DNA of 12,649 nt, from contig WLES01000009.1 of the NCBI GenBank assembly GCA_009704155.1, forward strand, positions 1-12,649. Reading direction: 5' to 3'. Shown in pieces: positions 6,327 through 12,649 of this stretch. The notes under the pieces are model-generated. The model did not search any database, had not been told where the DNA came from, and saw nothing but the letters and a program-made list of their open reading frames with translations. Origin of the DNA: Actinomycetota bacterium (lineage in GTDB: Bacteria; Actinomycetota; Actinomycetes; Actinomycetales; Microbacteriaceae). Numbering within the stretch: the stretch's first letter is position 1; every line of letters begins with the position of its first letter. The position numbers and the translations under genes are program-made.

Positions 6327-7223
6327 ATGCCCAACCTTCGCCGCTCACTGCCAGCAGTGATAGCAATGCTCATGTGGGCGACTAATTTCGTCTTCTCTCC
6401 CGCTGTCCTAGAGGAAGTTGGTGCAATCCAACTGACGGGCGCGCGCTGGTTTATTGCTCTCGTCGTTCTCGTGCCACTCGCGCTCGCGCTGGAAAAGCCA
6501 GAATGGGCAACGATTCGCGGTGAGTGGAAGACGCACGTCGTGCAGTCGCTTCTCGGGTACGTCGGCTATACCCTCCTGTTGTACTTCGCACTCGGAATGA
6601 CATCACCGGTGACAGCGGCAGTTCTTGTAGCCCTCAACCCAGCCACAATCGCGATTGCCGCACACTTTGTCCTCAACGATCGCGTCTCGCGTGCCGCTTT
6701 CCTAGGGATTGCGGTGTCGTTCATTGGTGCTGTTGTCGTCGTACTAGGAGGCCAGTCGCTCACTGAGATGTCACTCGGACTCGGGGACGTTCTCTTGCTC
6801 CTGGCGACCTTGTTGTGGACCGCATATTCAATGGTCGCGCCTCGCGTCGCCACCCCTCCGATCACGGCAACGACCGTGCAGGCCGCGATTGCCGCGATTA
6901 TCATGATTCCGGTGATGGCGATCGATATCGTCGCCGGAAATGGCAGTTGGCTGACCCTTGACAGCGTCGGCTGGATTGGCGTTGTGTGGATCGGGTTGAT
7001 TCCGTCAGCTGGCGCGTATTTCCTCTGGAACATTTCGTCAGAGTGGATTGGCCCCTCGCGCACAGGGGCGTTCCTCAATCTCATCCCTGTCTTCACAGCG
7101 GTTCTCGTTTTGTTCGTGGGCGGAAGCGTGACCGTCTGGCATCTCATTGGAGGCGCTCTCGTTCTAATCGGCGTTAGCGTGACGGGGCGACAACCAGCGA
7201 CCCCGCGGGCAACGGGCACCTAG
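6327..7223 (+). CDS. EamA-family (drug/metabolite transporter superfamily) membrane protein
   Basis: A 298-residue inner-membrane transporter. The chosen ATG has GGCAGG just upstream and leads straight into the first membrane helix (MPNLRRSLPAVIAMLMWATNF). The frame is open to a GTG at 6267, but that start lies inside the candidate operator and has no ribosome site. The protein shows the two-repeat EamA layout: repeat one at about 8-140 and repeat two at about 152-286, about ten helices in all, with the characteristic ALNPATIAIAAHFVLNDR (102-119) and FLNLIPVFTAVL (249-260) at the end of each repeat's loop region. Members export amino acids, sugars or other metabolites, and the substrate cannot be read from sequence. 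It diverges from the GntR regulator and may share its control, but it also begins the long plus-strand gene run. Confidence 0.88.
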   Translation: MPNLRRSLPAVIAMLMWATNFVFSPAVLEEVGAIQLTGARWFIALVVLVPLALALEKPEWATIRGEWKTHVVQSLLGYVGYTLLLYFALGMTSPVTAAVLVALNPATIAIAAHFVLNDRVSRAAFLGIAVSFIGAVVVVLGGQSLTEMSLGLGDVLLLLATLLWTAYSMVAPRVATPPITATTVQAAIAAIIMIPVMAIDIVAGNGSWLTLDSVGWIGVVWIGLIPSAGAYFLWNISSEWIGPSRTGAFLNLIPVFTAVLVLFVGGSVTVWHLIGGALVLIGVSVTGRQPATPRATGT

Positions 7224-7232
7224 GATTGAGCG

Positions 7233-8306
7233 GTGGCACTCACAATCGGAATCGTCGGACTTCCTAACGTCGGCAAATCAACCCTCTTCAACGCTTTGAC
7301 GAAGAACACGGTTCTCGCGGCCAACTATCCGTTCGCGACGATCGAACCGAATATCGGAGTCGTCAACCTCCCCGACCCACGACTTGAGACCCTCGCGGCA
7401 ATCTTCGGCAGCGAACGAATCCTCGCAGCGCCCGTCTCATTCGTTGACATCGCCGGAATTGTCAAAGGTGCCTCGGAGGGTGAAGGGCTGGGTAATCAGT
7501 TCCTTGCGAACATTCGTGAAGCCGACGCGATTGCGCAGGTTGTACGTGGCTTTGCTGACAGTGACGTCATTCACGTAGCAGGGAAAGTCGACCCCAAGGA
7601 CGACCTCGAAACAATCAACACCGAGCTGATTCTCGCCGACCTTCAAACGCTCGAGAAGGCGATTCCCCGCTTCGAAAAGGAAGTGAAGGGAAAGAAGATG
7701 GAACCCGAGGTTCTCGCAGCAGCTGAGGAAGCGAAGCGAATCCTCGATGGCGGAACCCCATTGTCGAGCGCGAAGTTTGACTCGTCGCCAATCCGTGAAC
7801 TGGGCCTTCTCACCGCCAAGCCGATCCTGTACATCTTCAACGTTGACGAAGAAGTGCTCACGCACGACGAACGGAAAGCCGCTCTCGCGGAACTCGTCGC
7901 CCCGGCCAAGGCCGTGTTCCTCGACGCCAAGGTTGAAAGCGAACTCATCGACCTTGACGCAGAAGATGCACGCGAATTGCTCGCGTCGACTGGACAGACC
8001 GAGAGTGGGCTCGATCAGCTCGCCCGCATCGGTTTCGACACTCTCGGACTTCAGACCTATTTGACGGCCGGGCCCAAAGAGTCGCGCGCATGGACAATCG
8101 GCAAAGGCTGGAAAGCCCCTCAAGCGGCTGGCGTGATTCACACTGATTTCGAAAAGGGTTTCATCAAGGCCGAGGTAGTTTCTTTCGCCGATCTCGTCGA
8201 GTGCGGTTCAATCGCTGAAGCCCGCGCGAAAGGCAAGGCCCGCATCGAGGGCAAAGATTACGTCATGAACGACGGCGACGTCGTCGAATTCCGTTTCAAC
8301 GTTTAG
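7233..8306 (+). CDS. ychF: Redox-regulated ATPase YchF (Obg/YchF P-loop family)
   Basis: A 357-residue cytoplasmic P-loop protein, normal length for the family. The GTG start has AGGA (7222-7225) overlapping the previous stop. G1 is GLPNVGKST (9-17), G3 is DIAG (72-75), and the G4 position reads NVDE (203-206) instead of NKxD, the known reason YchF prefers ATP over GTP. A coiled helical insert (about 125-195) separates the halves, and the C-terminal TGS domain (about 275-357) includes GLQTYLTAGPKESRAW and APQAAGVIHTDFEKGF. YchF is nearly universal, binds ribosomes and is linked to stress and redox response in E. coli. In the stretch VVRGFADSDVIHV (103-115), Gly106 stands where many homologues have Cys. 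It sits 9 nt after the EamA gene; no functional link to it is known. Confidence 0.97.
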   Translation: MALTIGIVGLPNVGKSTLFNALTKNTVLAANYPFATIEPNIGVVNLPDPRLETLAAIFGSERILAAPVSFVDIAGIVKGASEGEGLGNQFLANIREADAIAQVVRGFADSDVIHVAGKVDPKDDLETINTELILADLQTLEKAIPRFEKEVKGKKMEPEVLAAAEEAKRILDGGTPLSSAKFDSSPIRELGLLTAKPILYIFNVDEEVLTHDERKAALAELVAPAKAVFLDAKVESELIDLDAEDARELLASTGQTESGLDQLARIGFDTLGLQTYLTAGPKESRAWTIGKGWKAPQAAGVIHTDFEKGFIKAEVVSFADLVECGSIAEARAKGKARIEGKDYVMNDGDVVEFRFNV

Positions 8307-8315
8307 GAGAACACA

Positions 8316-9083
8316 ATGTCGACTGCACTCATCACCGGAGCTAGTTCGGGAATTGGCAAGGAACTCGCTAACGCACTCGCGGAGCGTGGGTACGAACTAA
8401 TCCTTGTCGCTCGTCGCAAAGAACGACTCGCAGCGCTCGCGAAAGAACTCACATCAACGCACAAGACCACAGTCACGGTTTACGCGATGGATCTCTCGAC
8501 GCCGGGTTCCTCGGCTGCGCTGGAAAAGAAGGTGCTCGCAGACGGGCATTCAGTCGACGTCCTCGTAAACAATGCAGGGTTTGGGACCAACGGACGGGTG
8601 GCCGACGAAAACCGAGCTCGGGTCGCAGAAGAAATTCAGCTCAACATCGGGACACTCGTCGACTTGACCATCGCGTTTTTGCCCGGCATGGTGAAGCGTA
8701 AATCGGGTGCCGTCGTCAACATCGCGAGCACAGCGTCATATCAACCCGTCCCCGGTCTTGCGGTCTACGCCGCAACCAAGGCGTTTGTTCGCTCGTTCTC
8801 CGAAGCAGTCTGGGGCGAGGTTCCCACCGGTGTCAAGGTGTTTGCCGTGTCCCCTGGAGCAACGGCCACCGAGTTTTTCGATGTCGCAGGGACAAAGCCA
8901 GCTGGCAACCTAGCGACCCCGGCCGACGTCGCTAGGGTAATTCTTCAACAGCTTGATTCCGAGAAGCCAGCACCGTCGACGATTGTCGGATGGCAAAACC
9001 GAATCATGGCGCGAGTCTCTCGAATCGTCCCCGTTAAGGCGGCAATTGCCGTAGCTGGCTCGTTGTTCCTCCCCAAGAAATAG
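8316..9083 (+). CDS. Classical short-chain dehydrogenase/reductase
   Basis: A 255-residue NAD(P)-dependent oxidoreductase. TAGGAG overlaps the ychF stop and gives a well-spaced ribosome site for the ATG. The cofactor loop TGASSGIG (7-14), NNAG (85-88), Asn110, Ser138, Tyr151 and Lys155 make a complete classical SDR active site. Arg33-Arg34 after the second strand (VARRKERL) favour NADP(H). The stretch NIASTASYQPVPGLAVYAATKAF resembles the DltE/YqjQ-type SDRs often annotated as general acyl or carbonyl reductases. The last 35 residues (MARVSRIVPVKAAIAVAGSLF) are hydrophobic/basic and could touch the membrane. The substrate is unknown, and neighbours do not point to one. Confidence 0.92.
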   Translation: MSTALITGASSGIGKELANALAERGYELILVARRKERLAALAKELTSTHKTTVTVYAMDLSTPGSSAALEKKVLADGHSVDVLVNNAGFGTNGRVADENRARVAEEIQLNIGTLVDLTIAFLPGMVKRKSGAVVNIASTASYQPVPGLAVYAATKAFVRSFSEAVWGEVPTGVKVFAVSPGATATEFFDVAGTKPAGNLATPADVARVILQQLDSEKPAPSTIVGWQNRIMARVSRIVPVKAAIAVAGSLFLPKK

Positions 9084-9093
9084 GATTGTCGGC

Positions 9094-9546
9094 ATGGATT
9101 TGAATAACATCAACTGGCTTGCCGTCTTCGTCGCGTCGATCTCATCGTTCGCAATCGGCGCAATCTGGTTTGGTCCAAAGACTTTCTATCCCTTCTGGAT
9201 GACCGCAATGGGTCGAAAGGTTCCGACGGAGCAGGTGGAGATGTCCGCTGGGTCGACGATCCTCATGTTCGGTGGGACCTACATCGGCGCACTCATCCAG
9301 GTCGCGACGCTGGCCGTGATTGTTTCACTCGCGCGAACCGTTGACCCGACACTCGGCGCACTCGGTGGCGCGGCGATTGGTGCACTTCTCGGTTTCGGTA
9401 TCGGAGCTGCCGCTTCGTTCAGTCACCGCCAGTTCGCACAGCAGAACCACAAGCAGGTTCACGCGGTGTGGGTGTGGCTTATCGAAGTAGGGCAAGACAT
9501 TGTGTGCCTCACCGTTGCCGGTGCCATCATCGGAGCCTGGATTTAA
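9094..9546 (+). CDS. DUF1761 family membrane protein
   Basis: A 150-residue protein with four predicted membrane helices: about 8-28, 54-80, 86-108 and 126-149. The opening NINWLAVFVASISSFAIGAIWFGPKTFYPFW (5-35) matches the DUF1761 pattern, where an Asn-Trp start, a first helix ending in G-x-x-W-[FY] and then a Phe/Trp-rich loop are typical. The second half has SHRQFAQQNHKQVHAVW (110-126), a polar stretch before the last helix. The function of the family is not established. The gene is 10 nt behind the SDR and 5 nt ahead of the DUF4287 gene, so it is within one transcript. Confidence 0.85.
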   Translation: MDLNNINWLAVFVASISSFAIGAIWFGPKTFYPFWMTAMGRKVPTEQVEMSAGSTILMFGGTYIGALIQVATLAVIVSLARTVDPTLGALGGAAIGALLGFGIGAAASFSHRQFAQQNHKQVHAVWVWLIEVGQDIVCLTVAGAIIGAWI

Positions 9547-9551
9547 CGCTC

Positions 9552-9764
9552 ATGACAGAAAAAGTCCAAGGCCCCAAGAGCTACTTCCCGTCGATCGAGG
9601 CGAAGTACGGTCAGCCGATTGATCACTGGATGACGTTGCTCGACGAAAACGCGCTCGAGCTGACGCACATGAATCAGGTCGGGTGGCTGAAAGACAATCA
9701 CGGGTTTGGGCACGGGCACGCCAACGCGCTTGTTGCTGTGTTCCGCAAGGAGCGTAACCTTTGA
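9552..9764 (+). CDS. DUF4287 family small protein
   Basis: A 70-residue soluble protein starting at the ATG 5 nt after the DUF1761 stop; there is no good ribosome site, so translation is probably coupled. It carries the family's hallmarks: SYFPSIEAKYGQPIDHW (10-26), VGWLKDNHGFGHGHANALVA (43-62), the latter with the conserved GHGHANALV. In larger relatives this unit precedes a DUF5655 domain; here it stands alone. Conserved His residues (25, 50, 54, 56) hint at metal or nucleic-acid contact, but the function is unknown. Its TGA overlaps the TTG start of the next gene in TTGA. A longer in-frame start at 9468 lies inside the previous gene and encodes no plausible domain. Confidence 0.88.
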   Translation: MTEKVQGPKSYFPSIEAKYGQPIDHWMTLLDENALELTHMNQVGWLKDNHGFGHGHANALVAVFRKERNL

Positions 9765-10399
9765 TACGTCGTTGGGGACTGGCGACCATAGCCGTATCGG
9801 CGTGTTTCCTCGTCGCTGGGTGCTCCCCAGAACCCGCGAATGTTGTCGCGGTCCCGACCCAGACCCCGTCCCAGACCCCGACTGCTGAAGCTACGACACC
9901 AAGCGAATCAAACGTCGATCTGGACAAGGAATTCAGGAAGATTGTCGACGCGAGTTGCGACAAGGCGTCCGACGTCGGAGTGACGGAAACGCTTGTTGGC
10001 CAGGATAGACGGCTGGTGTGGGTGCCGGAGAGCGAGGCCTACAACGATTTCACAGCTGCAGCGGTCAATGACACAGAGGGTATCGCTCCAATCTGGTCAT
10101 CCGAGGTATTCGCCGTGTGCATCGATGCCATCAACTTTTCCATGTTGGAGGAGGGCGGGTCGACATACGCAATCACTGTTTCGGGTGATCTCGCTGCTGG
10201 GACGCTACATTCCGAATACACCCTCGAAAACTATGGAACCTTCATTACCGACTATGTCATTGTCGACGGACTGATCATCGGGGTGACGTCCGAAACTCCC
10301 GCATCGACAACGGTGAAAACTATTCGCTACGGGATGCCCTCGATGAGGGACATCGAACACTTCCGCGAAGCAATCGACGAGTTCTTGGCATCTGAATAG
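9761..10399 (+). CDS. Unrecognised secreted lipoprotein
   Basis: A 212-residue protein I do not recognise. It starts at TTG with AAGGAG (9747-9752) 8 nt upstream and overlaps the DUF4287 stop by 4 nt. The N-terminus is a lipoprotein signal: MIRRW, hydrophobic core, lipobox LVAGC (17-21) with Cys21 lipidated. Residues 22-55 are a Pro/Thr/Ser-rich linker with the repeat QTPSQTP (34-40), likely a wall-spanning spacer. The globular part (about 56-212) is acidic and has Cys66 and Cys120 that could form a disulfide. It contains beta-strand-like segments (STYAITVSGDL, YVIVDGLIIGVTS) and a C-terminal helix (MRDIEHFREAIDEFLASE). No catalytic motif is visible. Position suggests co-expression with DUF1761, DUF4287 and SRPBCC proteins. 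Confidence 0.75.
   Translation: MIRRWGLATIAVSACFLVAGCSPEPANVVAVPTQTPSQTPTAEATTPSESNVDLDKEFRKIVDASCDKASDVGVTETLVGQDRRLVWVPESEAYNDFTAAAVNDTEGIAPIWSSEVFAVCIDAINFSMLEEGGSTYAITVSGDLAAGTLHSEYTLENYGTFITDYVIVDGLIIGVTSETPASTTVKTIRYGMPSMRDIEHFREAIDEFLASE
9858..9881 (+). repeat. Two-copy 12-nt tandem repeat in the lipoprotein linker
   Basis: CCCAGACCCCGT (9858-9869) is followed directly by CCCAGACCCCGA (9870-9881), 11 of 12 identical. It encodes the TQTPSQTP part of the linker. The unit is a multiple of three, so copy changes alter linker length without breaking the frame. Confidence 0.7.
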
Positions 10400-10404
10400 G
10401 CAGG

Positions 10405-10893
10405 TTGACTCACATCGAAAACAGGGTGCTCTTGTACTTCGTTGAGCGGGAGTTTCAGCACGACGTCTCGCGCGTGTGGAGTGCATGGACGAATGCTGAC
10501 GAACTTGAAGCATGGTACAGCCCGACCGTTCTTTCCGTTGTACCCGGCTCAGCAGTCTCGGAGGCACACGTTGGTGGGCAGTGGGCAATCGCAGTAGACG
10601 TGCCGATGAACGACATGGTCGCGTACTTCTGGGGTCGCTATTCCGATGTCAGCCCCATGTCGAGACTCGAACATTCACTTTCCTATTCGCAGGATGAAGC
10701 GGAATTCATCGCGCGCGATGACGATGCGCCGTTTCACACGATTGTTATTGACGTCGAGGAAACTGGCCCTGGGACACGCGTGAGGTTCTCGCAGTTCGGT
10801 GAAATGCCAGCCGAGCAGGCTGAAGCGAGCCGCGAGGGAATGGAGAGTTACTTCGACTCGCTCGAGGCTTATCTCGAGCGCCAGAACGGCTAA
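10405..10893 (+). CDS. SRPBCC (START-like, AHSA1-type) domain protein
   Basis: A 162-residue soluble protein of the SRPBCC helix-grip fold, which holds a hydrophobic ligand in a deep cavity. The start is uncertain: TTG at 10405 has AGG close by, and GTG at 10426 is an in-frame alternative 7 codons on, with a weaker site. Family marks are the first helix and Trp pair VSRVWSAWTNADELEAWYSP (21-40), the strand series around VGGQWAIAV (57-65), and the C-terminal helix GMESYFDSLEAYLERQ (145-160). In the AHSA1-like group this helix is usually GWxxxLDxLxxYL. The bacterial members are of unknown or varied ligand; some are linked to solvent stress or to ArsR regulators, but no ArsR is present here. Gap to the lipoprotein gene is 5 nt. 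Confidence 0.82.
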   Translation: MTHIENRVLLYFVEREFQHDVSRVWSAWTNADELEAWYSPTVLSVVPGSAVSEAHVGGQWAIAVDVPMNDMVAYFWGRYSDVSPMSRLEHSLSYSQDEAEFIARDDDAPFHTIVIDVEETGPGTRVRFSQFGEMPAEQAEASREGMESYFDSLEAYLERQNG

Positions 10894-10911
10894 CTCGACC
10901 AATAGGCTTGC

Positions 10912-12111
10912 GTGGTGCCCAAAACCATGAAGCAGTACCCCGCGACCGTGTGGTTCGTGACCGTTTTCACGATGTTTTTCGGTCGCGGTTTCTTGTACTC
11001 ATCGTGGTCAAGTCGTGGACCGGAAGTTCAAGAGCGACTCGGCATCACGATCTCTGACATGGGAATCCTGGCAACTCTTTTCGCAGCGGGTGCGATCATC
11101 GGAGTGTTGGGTTCGGGACGACTCGTGGCGCTTCGCGGCTCGAGGGTCCTCGCAATTATGACGTTCGTGGGTATGCCAGCCGCAATGGCGCTTGCCATTA
11201 TCGGTGTCGCGATCGGAAACTTCCCGCTCACCGCGGTGGCGTTGTTCGCCTACGGTTTACCGTTCGGAGCCGCAGATTTCGTCTCGAACGTCGAAGGGTC
11301 TGAGCTCGACCGCAACGCGGCAAAGAGCCGATTGCCCATGTTGCACGGCGGCTATTCAATCGGAGTTTTGGCCGGTGCGCTCTTCACGAGCGTTCTCATC
11401 GTGGCGAACGTTCCACTTGAGGTTCAGGTCGGTGTGACCCTCCTGGCCGTTGGGGCTTTCGCCGTGTATCGAGTCGCGGGGATACCAGCAGGCCACGGAA
11501 AACCGGTTCATGACGTCACGGAGACCACCGAGGTTCGACCCAAACTCACGCCAGCTGCAACCAAACGCGTGTCGGTTATCTCATCGATTGCTTTTGTGTT
11601 CGTCCTCGCCGAGGGTGCCGCGGCAATCTTTATCCCGCTTGCGCTCGTTGAAGCTGGTCGGACTCAGGCCGAAGCAGCCTTCGCGTACACGTTGTTCTCG
11701 CTCGGTATGGCTGTCTCACGAATCGTCGGGGGGCGCATTGTCGACCGCTTTGGTCGAGCAAAGGTTGTTCTCTATTCAGCAATCCTTGCCGCTGTTGGTG
11801 TCGGCCTGTTCTCGTTGACGCAGTTCGGACCGTTCGAACTGGTCGGTGCACTCCTCTGGGGAATTGGCAACTCACTTCCGATTGCCATGGCCGTATCGGC
11901 AACGACCGACAATCAGAAGACCGCGAGCCGCTCGCAAAGCATCCTGTGGACGTGGGTGTACTTCGGAAATCTGGGGGTCGGTCCGATTCTCGGTGGAGCG
12001 AGTGCCGTCATCGGAATCTTTGGAGCCTTCCTCATACCCGTTGCTTTCCTGATTTACAGCGCAACGGTGAGCGGCGTGACCAAACCGGATCCCGAGGTCA
12101 CCCGCACATGA
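10912..12111 (+). CDS. Major facilitator superfamily transporter
   Basis: A 399-residue inner-membrane transporter with about 12 helices in two halves joined by a polar loop (187-220). I keep the GTG at 10912, with ATAGG five bases upstream; the adjoining GTG at 10915 and an ATG at 10927 are equally in frame. The first half has SSWSSRGPEVQERLG (30-44), the kind of sequence seen after helix 1 in YbjJ-like MFS proteins. The loop-2/3 motif GSGRLVALRGSR (67-78) and its second-half counterpart GGRIVDRFGRAK (273-284) are degenerate copies of the MFS signature. FVSNVEGSELDR (123-134) and LHGGYSIG (144-151) are again YbjJ-like. Proteins of this kind are commonly annotated as efflux or sugar transporters without proof. 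Its stop overlaps the TrkH start. Confidence 0.87.
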   Translation: MVPKTMKQYPATVWFVTVFTMFFGRGFLYSSWSSRGPEVQERLGITISDMGILATLFAAGAIIGVLGSGRLVALRGSRVLAIMTFVGMPAAMALAIIGVAIGNFPLTAVALFAYGLPFGAADFVSNVEGSELDRNAAKSRLPMLHGGYSIGVLAGALFTSVLIVANVPLEVQVGVTLLAVGAFAVYRVAGIPAGHGKPVHDVTETTEVRPKLTPAATKRVSVISSIAFVFVLAEGAAAIFIPLALVEAGRTQAEAAFAYTLFSLGMAVSRIVGGRIVDRFGRAKVVLYSAILAAVGVGLFSLTQFGPFELVGALLWGIGNSLPIAMAVSATTDNQKTASRSQSILWTWVYFGNLGVGPILGGASAVIGIFGAFLIPVAFLIYSATVSGVTKPDPEVTRT

Positions 12112-12649
12112 GGCCTGGGCTCCGAATTGTCCTCAGCATGTTGAGCGCCGCGCTCGTCGGCACTGTGATTCTCTTCATGCCTGTGTCGCACAGCGGAGCC
12201 GTCGACATCTCAGCACTCGATGCGGTCTTCACTTCGGTTTCGGCACTCTGCGTGACGGGCCTGACCACTGTTGATACGGCAATTGCGTGGACACCCGTTG
12301 GGCACGTCACGATTTTGGCCCTTATTCAATTGGGTGGTTTGGGAATCATGTTCCTTGCGTCAGCTGTTGCACTGTTTATTGGTCGACGCCTGACCCTCTC
12401 ATCGCGCATGGACGCCGGCCAAGAGAACAGTTCGCTGAGCTCGTCTGACATTGTTCGCACAATGAAGGGGATCGCTAAGCTCACGTTCACCATCGAGGGG
12501 ATACTCGCGGCGATTCTCACTGTGCGGTTTTACGAGGCGTATGACCACGACTGGGGCAGCGCACTGTGGCACGGCGTGTTCCACTCCGTGTCCGCCTTCA
12601 ACAACGCTGGTTTTGCTCTGTACAGCGACAGCATGACGGGCTTCGCAAC
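12108..12649 (+). CDS. TrkH/KtrB-family K+ transporter, N-terminal part, cut by window edge
   Basis: The first 180 residues of a potassium uptake channel-like transporter, which I translated; the rest is beyond the right edge. The ATG overlaps the MFS stop in ATGA; GAGG (12094-12097) is a distant ribosome site, so coupling is likely. Two of the four pore-loop units are visible. The first has the filter VTGLT (49-53) followed by the conserved LIQLGGLGIM (72-81). The second is SAFNNAGF (162-169). The short N-terminus before the first pore resembles KtrB rather than the longer TrkH of proteobacteria. These proteins need a cytoplasmic NAD-binding regulator (TrkA/KtrA), often the next gene; it would lie outside the window. 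Confidence 0.92.
   Translation, partial: MRPGLRIVLSMLSAALVGTVILFMPVSHSGAVDISALDAVFTSVSALCVTGLTTVDTAIAWTPVGHVTILALIQLGGLGIMFLASAVALFIGRRLTLSSRMDAGQENSSLSSSDIVRTMKGIAKLTFTIEGILAAILTVRFYEAYDHDWGSALWHGVFHSVSAFNNAGFALYSDSMTGFA

Noticed and set aside
7437..8141. Minus-strand open frame of 234 codons inside ychF
   Set aside because: YchF is unmistakable on the plus strand; the reverse frame has no recognisable domain or start signal.
1..12649. CRISPR, mobile elements, tRNA or rRNA genes, phage or defence genes
   Set aside because: I looked for repeat-spacer arrays, terminal inverted repeats, transposase or integrase motifs and tRNA-like clover leaves in the gaps and saw none; almost all of the window is coding.

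Overview
The window looks like a piece of an actinobacterial chromosome, most likely from the Microbacteriaceae or a related small aquatic lineage. This is inference from moderate-to-high GC without extreme bias, frequent GTG and TTG starts, very short intergenic gaps, two lipoproteins with actinobacterial-style N-termini, and best-remembered resemblance of several proteins to that group. I see no tRNA, rRNA, CRISPR array, insertion sequence, phage gene or attachment site.

Region 1 (1-5421) is a polyol/sugar uptake and catabolism locus. On the minus strand, an RmlD-like NAD(P)-dependent reductase (348-1307) is followed 15 nt later by a TIM-barrel sugar isomerase/epimerase that runs off the left edge (1-332). 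Divergent from them is an IolG-like inositol 2-dehydrogenase (1378-2385), then a complete ribose/inositol-type ABC importer: lipoprotein binding protein (2524-3492), permease (3587-4627) and a single-domain ATPase (4624-5421). The likely logic is import of a cyclitol or related sugar, oxidation by the IolG-type enzyme, then isomerisation/dehydration and reduction by the minus-strand enzymes. A strong hairpin sits between the binding protein and the permease, and another closes the operon.

Region 2 (5484-6326) holds a GntR/HutC-type regulator on the minus strand, convergent with the transporter operon. Its promoter region contains ATTGT-actg-ACAAT. The iolG/reductase divergent intergenic region contains GTTTGT-ccta-ACAAAC. 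Both share a TTGT-N4-ACAA core (TTGTMCTRACAA), so this GntR protein is a good candidate regulator of the neighbouring catabolic locus as well as of itself. This shared site is the most interesting regulatory observation here.

Region 3 (6327-12649) is a tight plus-strand run of nine genes with gaps of at most 18 nt and two 4-nt overlaps: EamA-type transporter, ychF, SDR oxidoreductase, DUF1761 membrane protein, DUF4287 protein, unrecognised lipoprotein, SRPBCC/AHSA1-like protein, MFS transporter, and the N-terminal part of a TrkH/KtrB K+ transporter that runs off the right edge. No functional theme unites it; it reads as an ordinary compact housekeeping/accessory run with one orphan lipoprotein.

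I did not find a convincing wholly new system. The candidates worth a second look are the GntR-linked polyol regulon with its non-standard enzyme set, the operator-like repeats before the binding protein, and the orphan lipoprotein cluster.
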